Shown here: positions 1 through 9,236 of the stretch, piece by piece
How positions within the stretch are numbered: position 1 is the stretch's first letter
How the letters are laid out: every line of letters begins with the position of its first letter
Assembly: GCA_040389045.1 (NCBI GenBank)
Contig: JAZKAT010000013.1
Location: 27,457-91,456 of the forward strand
DNA: 64,000 bases
Direction: 5' to 3'
Origin: UBA5158 sp040389045
GTDB lineage: Bacteria > Pseudomonadota > Gammaproteobacteria > DSM-16500
Program-made: the position numbers and the translations under genes
Notes under the pieces: model-generated
What the model was told of the DNA's origin: nothing
Seen by the model: the letters and a program-made list of their open reading frames with translations, nothing else
Databases searched by the model: none

Positions 1-36
1 AGTGCGGTGGAGAAGGTGCGGGGGTAATTTATATTT

Positions 37-112
37 GTCATCCCCGCGCAGGCAGGATCCATTCGTAGCAGGAACCACTATTAATGGATTCCCGCCTGCG
101 CGGGAATGACAG
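37..112. repeat. REP-like palindromic repeat (family A), copy 1
   Basis: Two arms, 37-53 and 94-110, form an inverted repeat around GCCTGCGCGGGAATGAC with one mismatch. The same core recurs at 13978-14007 and 57498-57524. It sits just past the 3' end of the minus-strand glutathione transferase gene, so a hairpin in the transcript end is plausible. It is a non-coding interspersed repeat; mobility is not shown. Confidence 0.75.
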
Positions 113-121
113 TATCTCAGG

Positions 122-751
122 CTACTCTTTCAAATTTGCAATCGCATCCAATCCGCGTTGGATGGCTTTGCGTTCGTTTAAGCGGCTTAGCCAGGCGCAG
201 ATGCCGGGGACTTGTTCGCTGGTAATGCCATAGCGTTCGTATTCTTTGATCCAGGGGAAAGTGGCAATGTCGGCAATGGAATAGTCGCCGGCAAAAAAAT
301 CATTTTCGCTTAACTGTTTTTCGATGATGGAAAAAACCCGCTTGGCTTCATTATTAAAACGTTTCACGGCGTAAGTCACTTCTTCCGGCGCGTGGTACAT
401 GAAATGCTTAGTGTTACCCAGCGTAGGGCCGATTTTGGAATTTTCAAACAGTAGCCATTGTAAAACATCAAATTTCGCGGAGCTGTGTTTTGGCATGAAT
501 TTACCGCTTTTTTCAGCAAGATACATGAGGATAGCGCCGGCTTCAAAAATCACAAACGGTTTGGCTTCAGGGCCTTCTCTATCTAAGATGACGGGAAAAA
601 TATTGTTGGGCGTTTGCTTGAAAAGCTCAAGGTCTATCTGTTCCCCATTATTTTTGTTGATTGGATAAACCGAGTAATTATAGCCAATTTCTTCGAGCAT
701 AATTGCAATGGTGTAGGCGCTGGGGGTTGGTGAACCGTATAACTCGATCAT
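122..751 (-). CDS. Glutathione S-transferase, Nu-class (YfcG/YghU-like disulfide-bond oxidoreductase)
   Basis: A 209-residue cytosolic protein with an N-terminal thioredoxin-fold half (about 1-82) and an all-helical C-terminal half (about 90-205). It carries the Nu-class signature TPNN near residue 47, followed by the glutathione-binding FEAGAILMYLAEK, and the helical-domain motif DYSIADIATFPW. Length and these blocks match E. coli YfcG closely. Family members use glutathione to reduce disulfides or peroxides rather than conjugate xenobiotics. The start is supported by AGGA upstream of the ATG. It is monocistronic, on the strand opposite its downstream neighbour. Family assignment is firm; substrate is unknown. 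Confidence 0.9.
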   Translation of the reverse strand: MIELYGSPTPSAYTIAIMLEEIGYNYSVYPINKNNGEQIDLELFKQTPNNIFPVILDREGPEAKPFVIFEAGAILMYLAEKSGKFMPKHSSAKFDVLQWLLFENSKIGPTLGNTKHFMYHAPEEVTYAVKRFNNEAKRVFSIIEKQLSENDFFAGDYSIADIATFPWIKEYERYGITSEQVPGICAWLSRLNERKAIQRGLDAIANLKE

Positions 752-899
752 GTGCTTTTCCTATATTTGGCAGCGTATTCTTGCCCGCTTAATAATATTA
801 GCTGGGTAATTAAAATCAAGCCTGAAAGTTATATTTTTATAGCGGATTTGGCAAAAAAACCCTTGTTAAGACCAGTAAAATTCGTTATACGATAGGAAG

Positions 900-908
900 T
901 GCTATACT
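900..908 (+). promoter_or_regulatory. Possible extended -10 promoter for the 929 operon
   Basis: TGCTATACT gives an extended -10 element (TGN plus TATACT) about 20 bases before the ATG at 929. No good -35 box lies 17 bases upstream, which fits extended -10 promoters. It would give a very short leader. Pattern match only. Confidence 0.35.
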
Positions 909-928
909 TTTACAGGTGTGCAGAATAG

Positions 929-2902
929 ATGCAAAAGAAAATTGCTGATTTCTTTCACCAGAAAAATTCCGCTGTTAACTTTTTCCTTGTTTTCCTGCTG
1001 CTCTGCTGTGTTTACCGCTGTTATTTTTTATTTTCCGTACCTGCCCTGGCGATATTGACGCGGCGCGCAGCGTTTTCCAGTCTGGCGTTAGGGCTGCTGG
1101 ATGATCTGGCCATGGCTTTTATCCTGGCTGCGCTGATTGCGGGAATTCAATTGCTATTTCAGCGTTTAAGCAGCGTGGCATTGTTTCGCTGGCTAGGTAA
1201 AGCGGTTTTATGTTTACTGCTATTGCTGTTCGCGCTGGATTTTTTTGCCAACATTAAAGTTTTTTTTATTTTTTTTACCGGCTGTACTTATAGTTTGTTC
1301 CAGAGTTCACTGCAACTTGGCTTCACACCGCCGCATTATATTGAAGTAATGAATTTTACCGATTGGATTTTAGTGCTGTTCCCCGCGGTGGTATTTTTGG
1401 CGTTGGAACAATGGGCGAGCTTTAAGACTACAGTTTATTTAAATCGTGGGCTGATGTTATTTATCCTTATTAGTTTTTGCGCGGGCTATTTTGGTTTGCG
1501 CCATAATAATTTAATGTATATAAACGAATTTTTTAAAAATCCCATTCATTATGCGGCGGATAATTATTTTAATCCGGCGCGCGAATACTACGCCACCCGC
1601 TTCGAAAAACCGGGCGTTGAACAAATGCATTCGCTGCGTTTAATTGATCCGGCATTTGGTGAAGCTACAACTATGCCCGCGACGCTACCAACGCATGCCA
1701 AAAAGCAATGGAACATCATCTTCATTGTGCTGGAAAGCGCTGGCATGCCTTATGTATTTAATTCACTGGATCCTAAGATTGTGCCCATGCCATTTTTTAA
1801 AAGTTTAAGCACGAAAGGTTTGTGGCTTAACAATAATTATTCGGCCGGCAATAGTTCTTTGTTAGGCGTATTTAGTTTGTTAACGGGAATTTATCCTAGT
1901 GGTTTTCCAGATAATTTTGAAATGCAGGAAACAGTGCATGTGCCCACAGTGGCGGCCTGGTTGCCAAAAAATTACGACAATATGTTTTTGATGGCCGATG
2001 ATATCAAGTATTTTTTCCAAAAAAGTGTAGTGGCCAATGGTGGCTTTAAACAGATTTATGATTTTTTTGATGCTGCTAAAGTACCCGCAAACGCTGGTCG
2101 TGATGAACACGCTAATGAACCGCAGGCGGCAAATTTATTTTTGGAAAAAATAGCTAAACTTCATCAACCTTTTCTGGCGGTGTACTGGAGTAACGCGACA
2201 CATGGCCCTTATTATGATTATGGTCCGGGACAACGAATTTTCCCCAACACTGCGTCGCGGCTAGTGCGCTATTACAATAATTTACGCATAGCCGATCAAC
2301 AGTTTAAACGCATCTATGATTATCTGGCGGCAAATAAATTATTAGATAATACAGTGTTGGTAGTGGTCAGCGATCATGGTGAAGGTTTTGGCAAGCACAG
2401 TGATGACTGGTATCATGGCTGGTCGCTTTATCAAGATCAAATCCGGGTGCCGGTTTTAATTTACCAGCCAGCGTTGTTTAAGCCTCAAGTTATTAATGCC
2501 TTGACCACCAGCATAGACATATTACCAACGGTGCTGGATGCGATTGGTGTAAATTATGATAAATTCCTGGTGCAAGGCGATAGCCTGTGGCAGACGGTGC
2601 CCAAGCATAAATATGTATTTGTTTATGGAAAGGAAAATGAATTGGCGGTAATTGATAAAGATAATATTAAAATGAAAATTTATTTTGAAGAGGGACAATG
2701 CCGCCGTTATAACTTAAATAGCGATCCCGATGAATTTCATCCGCAAGATTGCCCGCATGATGCCCAGGAAACGGCAATAATCAAATTCCGCAATTTTCAA
2801 CCGGCAATATTAAGCGATTATAATAAATTATTGCTGGGCCGTTGTGAGTGGCTGCCCGCAATGAAAGGCGATACTAAACATTCATGTCGTTTAGGGATAT
2901 AA
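929..2902 (+). CDS. Sulfatase/alkaline-phosphatase-fold membrane transferase (phosphoethanolamine/phosphoglycerol transferase type)
   Basis: A 657-residue inner-membrane protein. About five hydrophobic segments fill residues 15-200, followed by a periplasmic catalytic domain from about 260. Metal-site features of the superfamily are visible: IVLESAG with Glu269, a SAGNSS stretch at 305-310 where the Thr/Ser/Cys nucleophile normally sits, and SDHGEGFG with Asp482-His483. The architecture matches LtaS, OpgB and EptA-type enzymes, which move phospho-headgroups from phospholipids to envelope glycans or lipids. The acceptor cannot be told. It is followed after 4 bases by an FAD oxidoreductase gene, so both probably form one operon. 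The start has only a weak ribosome site. Confidence 0.8.
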   Translation: MQKKIADFFHQKNSAVNFFLVFLLLCCVYRCYFLFSVPALAILTRRAAFSSLALGLLDDLAMAFILAALIAGIQLLFQRLSSVALFRWLGKAVLCLLLLLFALDFFANIKVFFIFFTGCTYSLFQSSLQLGFTPPHYIEVMNFTDWILVLFPAVVFLALEQWASFKTTVYLNRGLMLFILISFCAGYFGLRHNNLMYINEFFKNPIHYAADNYFNPAREYYATRFEKPGVEQMHSLRLIDPAFGEATTMPATLPTHAKKQWNIIFIVLESAGMPYVFNSLDPKIVPMPFFKSLSTKGLWLNNNYSAGNSSLLGVFSLLTGIYPSGFPDNFEMQETVHVPTVAAWLPKNYDNMFLMADDIKYFFQKSVVANGGFKQIYDFFDAAKVPANAGRDEHANEPQAANLFLEKIAKLHQPFLAVYWSNATHGPYYDYGPGQRIFPNTASRLVRYYNNLRIADQQFKRIYDYLAANKLLDNTVLVVVSDHGEGFGKHSDDWYHGWSLYQDQIRVPVLIYQPALFKPQVINALTTSIDILPTVLDAIGVNYDKFLVQGDSLWQTVPKHKYVFVYGKENELAVIDKDNIKMKIYFEEGQCRRYNLNSDPDEFHPQDCPHDAQETAIIKFRNFQPAILSDYNKLLLGRCEWLPAMKGDTKHSCRLGI

Positions 2903-2906
2903 AAAT

Positions 2907-4346
2907 ATGCAACGGACGGTCATTATCATCGGCGCTGGCCCCGCGGGTTTAACCGCGGCTTATCTGCTGGCCAAACAAAACTTCAAAGTCACCGTGTTGG
3001 AAGCCGATCCAGAATATGTTGGCGGCATAGCACGTACCGTTACTTATAAAGGTTATTGTTTTGATATTGGTGGCCACCGATTTTTTTCCAAGTCGCAGGA
3101 AGTTGAAGATTTCTGGACGGAAATTTTACCTGATGACATGCTGGAACGACCGCGCTCATCGCGAATTTTTTATCAGGATAAATTTTTTGCTTACCCGCTC
3201 AATGCGGGTGAAGTGTTGCAAAAGCTGGGATGGTTTGAATCCGCTTACTGTTTTTTTTCATATTTAAAAGCACGTTTATTTCCCATCAAAAACGCGCGGA
3301 CATTTACTCAATGGGTGACGAATCATTTTGGCGCGCGCTTGTTCCGGATTTTTTTCAAAACTTACACGGAAAAAGTGTGGGGCATGAGTTGTGATAAAAT
3401 TTCTGCGGATTGGGCGGCGCAGCGTATCAAGGGTTTGTCATTGTGGTCGGCCATGATTAACGCCTTCATGCCCGCCAAAAAATCGCAAAAACCCGCGGAT
3501 GTTATTAAAACTTTAGTTGGCACATTTCGCTATCCACGCAAAGGTCCCGGTATGCTCTGGGAACATTGCACGGTTAAAATTCGTCAATTAGGCGGCACGG
3601 TATTATTAAATAGTCCGGTGACAAAATGCGACTATGTGAATGGTCTGTGGCGAGTATGTTGTGGCGTTACAGAATTCACTGGTGATTACGTGATTTCCTC
3701 AGCGCCATTGCGCGAATTAGTCCAGAATTATTTGCCTGCCATGCCAGCGGAAGTAGCAGCGGCGGCGGCCAAGCTGCAATATCGCGATTTTATTATTGTC
3801 GCGTTAATTTTGCGTGACGATGAACAATTCAGTGATAACTGGATTTATATTCACGATCCGGCGGTGAAGGTCGCGCGTATCCAGAATTTCAAATCCTGGT
3901 CGCCGGAAATGGTGCCAGTGCCCGGAACTTGTTGTTACGGGATGGAATATTTTTGCTTTGAGGGTGATGGCTTATGGTCGACTAGCGACGCGAATTTAAT
4001 CGCGCTGGCAAAACGTGAAATTGTGCAGATTGGTTTAGCTGAAGGTACAGCGGTACTGGATGGTTGTGTAGTGCGCCAACAGAAAGCGTATCCAGTTTAT
4101 AACGATGATTACAAAAACCATGTGGAAATTATTCGCGCCGCATTAGAGGAATATTATCCTACGCTGCTGCCGGTAGGCCGTAACGGTATGCATAAATATA
4201 ATAATCAAGACCACGCCATGATGACCGCCATGCTGGCAGTGAAAAATATAATCGCGGGCGAAACACGGTTTGATGTTTGGCGGGTGAATGAAGATGCGCA
4301 GTATCATGAGGCGGGTATGAGAAATGTTCCGGAACGGGTGGAATAA
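2907..4346 (+). CDS. FAD/NAD(P)-dependent oxidoreductase, UDP-galactopyranose mutase / amine-oxidase-like
   Basis: A 479-residue flavoprotein. The N-terminus shows the Rossmann dinucleotide motif GAGPAG (residues 9-14) with the ribose-binding Glu32 and the following GGIAR. The GYCFDIGGHRFFSKS block near residue 50 is typical of the protoporphyrinogen-oxidase/UDP-galactopyranose-mutase clan (COG1232-like). The protein probably acts on a glycan or polyprenyl-linked substrate, because such genes are often found beside glycosyltransferases in envelope loci; that is inference. It is translationally close to the membrane transferase upstream (4-base gap) and ends 3 bases from the convergent gene at 4350, leaving no room for a separate terminator. 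Confidence 0.75.
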   Translation: MQRTVIIIGAGPAGLTAAYLLAKQNFKVTVLEADPEYVGGIARTVTYKGYCFDIGGHRFFSKSQEVEDFWTEILPDDMLERPRSSRIFYQDKFFAYPLNAGEVLQKLGWFESAYCFFSYLKARLFPIKNARTFTQWVTNHFGARLFRIFFKTYTEKVWGMSCDKISADWAAQRIKGLSLWSAMINAFMPAKKSQKPADVIKTLVGTFRYPRKGPGMLWEHCTVKIRQLGGTVLLNSPVTKCDYVNGLWRVCCGVTEFTGDYVISSAPLRELVQNYLPAMPAEVAAAAAKLQYRDFIIVALILRDDEQFSDNWIYIHDPAVKVARIQNFKSWSPEMVPVPGTCCYGMEYFCFEGDGLWSTSDANLIALAKREIVQIGLAEGTAVLDGCVVRQQKAYPVYNDDYKNHVEIIRAALEEYYPTLLPVGRNGMHKYNNQDHAMMTAMLAVKNIIAGETRFDVWRVNEDAQYHEAGMRNVPERVE

Positions 4347-4349
4347 TAA

Positions 4350-6929
4350 TCAATCTCTTTTGGGTTGGGTTTTTGCGGTTTCCGCAGCCGATTCTTTATT
4401 CGCAGAAGCATTGGCTGTGGCTTCCCAAAATTTGCCTTTGGAAACTTTTTTTGTTTTTTCCGTTTCGTCATTTTCAAGCCGGCCTTTAGAAAATGTATTA
4501 TCAACATGAATTTGCGCAGATTTTCTAGTGGCAAGTTGTTTTTGGATAAATTGCTGGTTGCCAACAACCTTAGGAGACGCGTCCGTAACTTTCGGCACAG
4601 GGCTTGCGGTTTTGCTGAATAAATTGCTGACTGCATCAGCCAAAACTTTTAATCCTTGTCTTACCGTCGCGACAATGGCAATCACAGGCAAAGCCGCCGT
4701 CTGTAGCGCAGCAATAACACAAAAAGCAGTTAGCCCAGCTATTGAAGAAAGCACCGCAATACCCTTCGTGATCGGGTAGGTAAGACCATTAGCTGCGAGC
4801 ATCAGGAAATAACCCGGTATTCTCAAGTCATTCAAGTTTCTATACTCTCTGTCATTATCCTGATAAAGAGTTGAGTAATTCCAATGATTTCCCGTTAAGA
4901 TATTTCCTAAGATAGTTAAGGCCTGGGCCAGCAGGAAAGGTACTATTGTAAGTACCGTATAGATTATGGTGCACAATATACGGGTAATATTTAAATTATT
5001 AGGATTAATATAGTATCGGTTAAATTTCGGAGGAACATTAACAAAATAATCTCCATCTAGCATTACCTCAAATTTGTAAGGATAGAATCGGTCATACCAC
5101 TTGTTGTTAAAGACAATTGAACCAACAAAGTTTTGTAATGGCATAAACAAACAATATAACCATTTTTCGTAATAGCGGATGCGTAATGTTAAATTTCCCG
5201 CGGGTGACTCAACACATAATTTTAAAAACTGCAGTTGAGAGTAATTTATTTTGTTGAATTCTTGAGGATTTTCATAAGTTATATTGCTAAAATAGCGATC
5301 ATTTAATTTAAGTAAGTCCTCTGCAGTAAAGTAATCAAAAAAATCTTTACCCAGTAGCAGCACCCGCTCAAGGGTTATATCTTCCCGAGAACCCGGTACG
5401 TAATTTGGCTGATAGTTATCAGAATTAAAACTGTTTAAAAATTTGGTTTTAGCATCCTGCAGAGGTATTTCAAACATTTCAATGTTGAGGTTACCGAGCG
5501 TATAAACGTCAGGATTATGACTTAGGATTATTTTTATTTGCGGAGCTAGCAATTCCACGCAGTAATGGCTATCTGACAAATCAACAACATCTGGCGTAGC
5601 GAGTCGGTACCAGATCTGCCCAAAATTTTCCGATAGACCTGGTGCACTTAAGGCAAAGAGCTTTGTTTTTTCAGCTTCAGTTAATAATTCCAAATAGGCG
5701 GAAAATTCTAGAATCCCTAAATTTGCTGATTCGCCAGCGTTTCGATGGTCTGCTCTTCTATGGTCATTAGGTGTACCTGCTACAACATGGTGAACGCCGC
5801 CTCCTAGTAATCTTTCTGCCAATTTTTGTAACCTGGCGCCCATGGACTGTGGATTAGTATTAAATTCTCTTAATTCAGCAATTGCTTTAGCATATTGATA
5901 ACTCAGGGGGGAATGGTTTTGCAAATGGTCTTTTTCCTTATTACTCAATTCTGTTATTACACCGTTTACTAAAGTAGTGTTCCTGAATTTCCCGTCATAC
6001 TCGGCCCCGACAAAACAGGGTTGGATTTCAATGAAACGGGCATTGTCTTCACTTAAAATAATATGCTCTAACCTTAACTCTGGATTATCGAAATAGGTAT
6101 AAGTTACATCACTTTTTAAAGTCTTAACGGTTGGCATCAAAAGACTAAAACGGCCGTCATCAGGTGAAACATTCGATAATGCGGTAGCTAATTCCACAAA
6201 TAATTTGCTTAGCTTACTGGTTGGAGCGACGCAATAATCCTTAGATGTGTTACGAATGTTTTGCCAGCGGTAGGCGAGATAATCTTGTAAACGAGTCATT
6301 TTCTCTGGGAATGGCACTGTATCTTGTTCAAAGGTCTCGGCTAAGCTTTTTAGCTGTTTCAAAGTCTCTAGAGCATACAAGTGCGCGGCTAAATCTCTAG
6401 TAGAGTTAAAATCCGTGATTTCGGCATTGGTCATATTTTTAATTTTGCGAATAAAATCTTCAAGTTCTTGTTGATGATTGCTCAAGTCTTCGCATGCGAC
6501 AATAAGTCCTAATCTATTTTCTTCAAATACATCGAATTTATTGAGCGGTTGATACACGCCCGCAAAGAAGTTTTGAAAGGCCCCAGCTAAGTTGGTATCG
6601 AGTGTCGCGCTTATATTTTCTAATTCTTCTAATGTATCGAAGTGTATGGGCTGTGATTTAGAGATATTAAGAGTGTCGTTAGCAATTTGCTGCCAGATAT
6701 CTTTAACCTGCATGGTATTAATAGTTAATTCATTAAGTAATTTTATTTTTAATTGATCCAGCTTTTCTTTAAATGCAACCCTTTGTTCGTCATCAAGAAA
6801 ATTGGCAAATTCAATAGAATTAATAAATTGTTCAAATGCCTCATTAATTTGAGTTGCTGTTTCGGCCTCATCAAGTTCGGCGACAATTTCTCTAAGTTCT
6901 TGTTTGCACTGAATTGCTTCAAAACTCAT
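4350..6929 (-). CDS. Large unknown protein with C-terminal membrane segments
   Basis: 859 residues from the ATG at 6929, which follows AGAGGT; an upstream in-frame TTG at 6959 is less likely. I recognise no family. The first 200 residues are acidic and helical. A central region (about 340-500) includes a Gly/His-rich GGGVHHVVAG and HRRADHRNAG stretch. Two long hydrophobic blocks lie near 650-680 and 722-755, and the tail is Lys/Glu-rich and polar. The layout, a large soluble body with a late hydrophobic hairpin, resembles host-membrane-targeted effectors of Legionellales, but there is no diagnostic domain. It is convergent with the FAD oxidoreductase gene and has no operon partner. Confidence 0.7.
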   Translation of the reverse strand: MSFEAIQCKQELREIVAELDEAETATQINEAFEQFINSIEFANFLDDEQRVAFKEKLDQLKIKLLNELTINTMQVKDIWQQIANDTLNISKSQPIHFDTLEELENISATLDTNLAGAFQNFFAGVYQPLNKFDVFEENRLGLIVACEDLSNHQQELEDFIRKIKNMTNAEITDFNSTRDLAAHLYALETLKQLKSLAETFEQDTVPFPEKMTRLQDYLAYRWQNIRNTSKDYCVAPTSKLSKLFVELATALSNVSPDDGRFSLLMPTVKTLKSDVTYTYFDNPELRLEHIILSEDNARFIEIQPCFVGAEYDGKFRNTTLVNGVITELSNKEKDHLQNHSPLSYQYAKAIAELREFNTNPQSMGARLQKLAERLLGGGVHHVVAGTPNDHRRADHRNAGESANLGILEFSAYLELLTEAEKTKLFALSAPGLSENFGQIWYRLATPDVVDLSDSHYCVELLAPQIKIILSHNPDVYTLGNLNIEMFEIPLQDAKTKFLNSFNSDNYQPNYVPGSREDITLERVLLLGKDFFDYFTAEDLLKLNDRYFSNITYENPQEFNKINYSQLQFLKLCVESPAGNLTLRIRYYEKWLYCLFMPLQNFVGSIVFNNKWYDRFYPYKFEVMLDGDYFVNVPPKFNRYYINPNNLNITRILCTIIYTVLTIVPFLLAQALTILGNILTGNHWNYSTLYQDNDREYRNLNDLRIPGYFLMLAANGLTYPITKGIAVLSSIAGLTAFCVIAALQTAALPVIAIVATVRQGLKVLADAVSNLFSKTASPVPKVTDASPKVVGNQQFIQKQLATRKSAQIHVDNTFSKGRLENDETEKTKKVSKGKFWEATANASANKESAAETAKTQPKRD

Positions 6930-7001
6930 TGCGCTACCTCTCAGCGAAGGCTTGTTCAATAAGTATACATTATATTTAAAGTAATTTGTTAAAAGCAGAT
7001 T

Positions 7002-8096
7002 TTAATCAAAATCATGGGCTTGCAGTTGGTAACTAGTACTTCTACCCCCGGCTTCATTTTTTGTTAAAATTTTGCGGGCGAGTAAATTGTCTATATCTCT
7101 GAGCGCAGTATCCTGCGAACATTTTGCTAGTTTTGCCCATTTGGAGGTTGTGAGTTTTCCTTCTACTCCATCCAATAAACGGTTGATGACTTTGCGTTGT
7201 CTTTTATTAAATTCAACGTCCCTATTGGCTTCCCAAAACCTGGCTTTAGCCAGTACGGCTTGCAGTATTTCTTCCGAAGCAGCGATTGCTCGTTTGAGAC
7301 AATTGAAATACCATTCAATCCACGCGGTGATATCTAATGAACCTTTTTGACAGCTTTCCAACATATCATAATAAACATTTCGTTCACGTTGGATTTGCGC
7401 AGACATGCTGTAAAAGCGTTGTTTACTTTTTTCCGAGCGCGCTAACACCATATCACCAATAGCACGCGCAATACGCCCATTGCCGTCTTCAAAAGGATGG
7501 ATAGTCACAAACCAAAAATGCGCTAACGCTGATTTGATAATTAAATCGGTTTTAGAAGGCGCGTTAAGCCACTTCAAAAAGCGGGCCATTTCAGCGTGAA
7601 GCCGCTCAGCACTAGGCGCTTCGTAATGAATTACCTCGCGCCCTATACCTCCGGAGATTACCTGCATAGGGCCAATGGTTTCATTACGCCATGCACCAAT
7701 TGTAATCCCATGTTCAGGGAAAAGCGTCGCATGCCAGCCAAACAAGCGTTCTTGAGTTAAGGGGTAGGTATAGTTGCGAGTAACATCCATTGCGATTTCA
7801 ATAATACCTTTTGCATTAAGGCTTATCGTTTTAGGTGGATTAATATTAATTCCAAGGTGCTGCGCAATGGCGGGATGCACTTCAGCAATATCAAGCTTTA
7901 CGCCTTCGATCGCACTGGTTTGTAAAACATCTTGGGTTAGCGTCGCGAGAGTTGCTTCTTCACGCAGTTGATGACCTAAAGTATCCATGCGCCCATGTAA
8001 TCGCCCTTGCAGAAAGCGTACTTCAGCATTTAATTGGCATAGCTTGTTCTGGTCCCAAGCCATATTAGGCCAATTAGCGTGTTCATGGATATACAT
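7002..8096 (-). CDS. Fic-domain protein (DUF4172-Fic-winged helix), probable AMP transferase
   Basis: 364 residues from the ATG at 8096, which has GGAG 8 bases upstream. The alternative ATG at 8114 has no ribosome site. Order of domains: an N-terminal DUF4172-like helical region, the inhibitory-helix motif TSAIEG ((S/T)xxxE(G/N)) near residue 60, the complete Fic motif HPFEDGNGRIAR with His200, and a C-terminal winged-helix-like region. Fic enzymes with the full motif usually transfer AMP to hydroxyl side chains; the N-terminal inhibitory helix places it in the self-inhibited class II group. The C-terminal HTH suggests it may also bind DNA, possibly the CCGCATA sites upstream. It is divergent from dinD. 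Confidence 0.9.
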   Translation of the reverse strand: MYIHEHANWPNMAWDQNKLCQLNAEVRFLQGRLHGRMDTLGHQLREEATLATLTQDVLQTSAIEGVKLDIAEVHPAIAQHLGININPPKTISLNAKGIIEIAMDVTRNYTYPLTQERLFGWHATLFPEHGITIGAWRNETIGPMQVISGGIGREVIHYEAPSAERLHAEMARFLKWLNAPSKTDLIIKSALAHFWFVTIHPFEDGNGRIARAIGDMVLARSEKSKQRFYSMSAQIQRERNVYYDMLESCQKGSLDITAWIEWYFNCLKRAIAASEEILQAVLAKARFWEANRDVEFNKRQRKVINRLLDGVEGKLTTSKWAKLAKCSQDTALRDIDNLLARKILTKNEAGGRSTSYQLQAHDFD

Positions 8097-8102
8097 TATA
8101 TA

Positions 8103-8189
8103 TAATCTCCGCATAGCCTAAGGAGATTGTAGCAATTACTATATTCGCCGCATAGGCAATTTTATTAGACGCATAATATGCGGAGATTA
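8103..8189. promoter_or_regulatory. Fic/dinD divergent control region with repeated CCGCATA sites
   Basis: A perfect 13-bp inverted repeat, TAATCTCCGCATA at 8103-8115 and its complement at 8177-8189, brackets the start region of the fic gene. A third CCGCATA lies between them at 8148-8154. The left arm supplies the GGAG ribosome site of fic, so a protein bound there would also cover its translation start region. This fits an operator set for an autoregulator, perhaps the winged helix of the Fic protein. No LexA box (CTGT-N8-ACAG) was seen. Confidence 0.5.
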
Positions 8190-8349
8190 AAAATTTATTT
8201 TCTGTACTTCATAGAGGCAAAACTCAGGCAAGTTACAGCGGCCCATGACACTCTTCAGCTAGAACTATTACATCTGGACAATTATTATTTTGCGGCGTAT
8301 AAGTTGTACGAAAAAACCGTCCGAGTGTGTGAATATTAAGGAGAATCTT

Positions 8350-9195
8350 ATGGAAAAAGAGATTATTACTCAGCTACACAATGGTTTTGAGGGTGCGGCT
8401 AAAAGGGAGGATGAAGTTGAATTTTGGTATGCTCGCGATTTGCAAGAACTTCTTGGTTATGAGCAATTTAGAAACTTTTTAAAAGTAGTAGATAAAGCTA
8501 AAGAAGCCTGCCTAAATTCCAAGCACCATACGGAAGACCATTTTGCTGACGTCAGCAAAATGGTCCCTTTAGGCTCCGGTAGTCAAAGAAAGGTAGAAGA
8601 TATTAAGCTGACTCGCTACGCTTGTTATCTAATAGCCCAAAATGGTGATCCCAGAAAAACCGAGGTAGCCTTTGCACAAACTTATTTTGCTGTACAAACC
8701 CGTAAACAAGAAATCATAGAGCAGAGAATTTCTGAAGTCGAGAGACTCCAAGCGAGAGAGAAGTTATCGCAATCTGAAAAATTGCTTTCAGGTATCTTGT
8801 TTGAGCGTGGGGTGGACGGCCAGGGATTTGCTCGAATTCGTAGTAGGGGAGATAAGGCGTTGTTCGGTGGCAATACAACTCAGCAAATGAAGGGACGATT
8901 AGGAGTTCCAGAAAATCGTGCTTTAGCAGATTTTCTACCAACTATTACTATTAAAGCTAAAGATTTCGCTAATGAAATTACAACATTTAATGCGGTTCGT
9001 GATAATTTAAAGGGCGAGCAACCTATTACTGAAGAGCATATTAAAAGTAACACTACCGTTCGTAATGCATTAAGACAAAGCAATATCTATCCTGAAAATT
9101 TGCCACCGTCTGAAGATGTCAAAAAAATTGATCGCAAGATTAAATCCGAAAACAAGAGGTTGCCGAAATCGACGAAAGTTTTAAGTGATGAATAA
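8350..9195 (+). CDS. dinD: DNA damage-inducible protein D (DinD)
   Basis: 281 residues, chosen from the ATG at 8350 with AAGGAG 6 bases upstream; an in-frame TTG at 8290 is unsupported. It has the DinD pattern throughout: an N-terminal BRO/KilA-like part with WYARDLQELLGYEQFRNF, then KAKEAC, DIKLTRYACYLIAQNGDP and QTYFAVQTR, followed by a basic helical tail. E. coli DinD is an SOS-induced protein that inhibits RecA-filament activity. No LexA box is visible here, so SOS control cannot be confirmed. Genes of this type are often in accessory DNA, and the pairing with a Fic gene supports a small transferred patch. Confidence 0.9.
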   Translation: MEKEIITQLHNGFEGAAKREDEVEFWYARDLQELLGYEQFRNFLKVVDKAKEACLNSKHHTEDHFADVSKMVPLGSGSQRKVEDIKLTRYACYLIAQNGDPRKTEVAFAQTYFAVQTRKQEIIEQRISEVERLQAREKLSQSEKLLSGILFERGVDGQGFARIRSRGDKALFGGNTTQQMKGRLGVPENRALADFLPTITIKAKDFANEITTFNAVRDNLKGEQPITEEHIKSNTTVRNALRQSNIYPENLPPSEDVKKIDRKIKSENKRLPKSTKVLSDE

Positions 9196-9236
9196 TAATT
9201 AGCATTTCTTTCGACGCGGTGTTTGAAGATTAATTT

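Noticed and set aside
4159..4636. Short frames around 4159-4636 on both strands
   Set aside because: They are shadows over the ends of the convergent FAD oxidoreductase gene and the large unknown gene.
8190..8349. LexA box upstream of dinD
   Set aside because: No CTGT-N8-ACAG pair in this region; CTGT near 8202 has no partner at the right distance.
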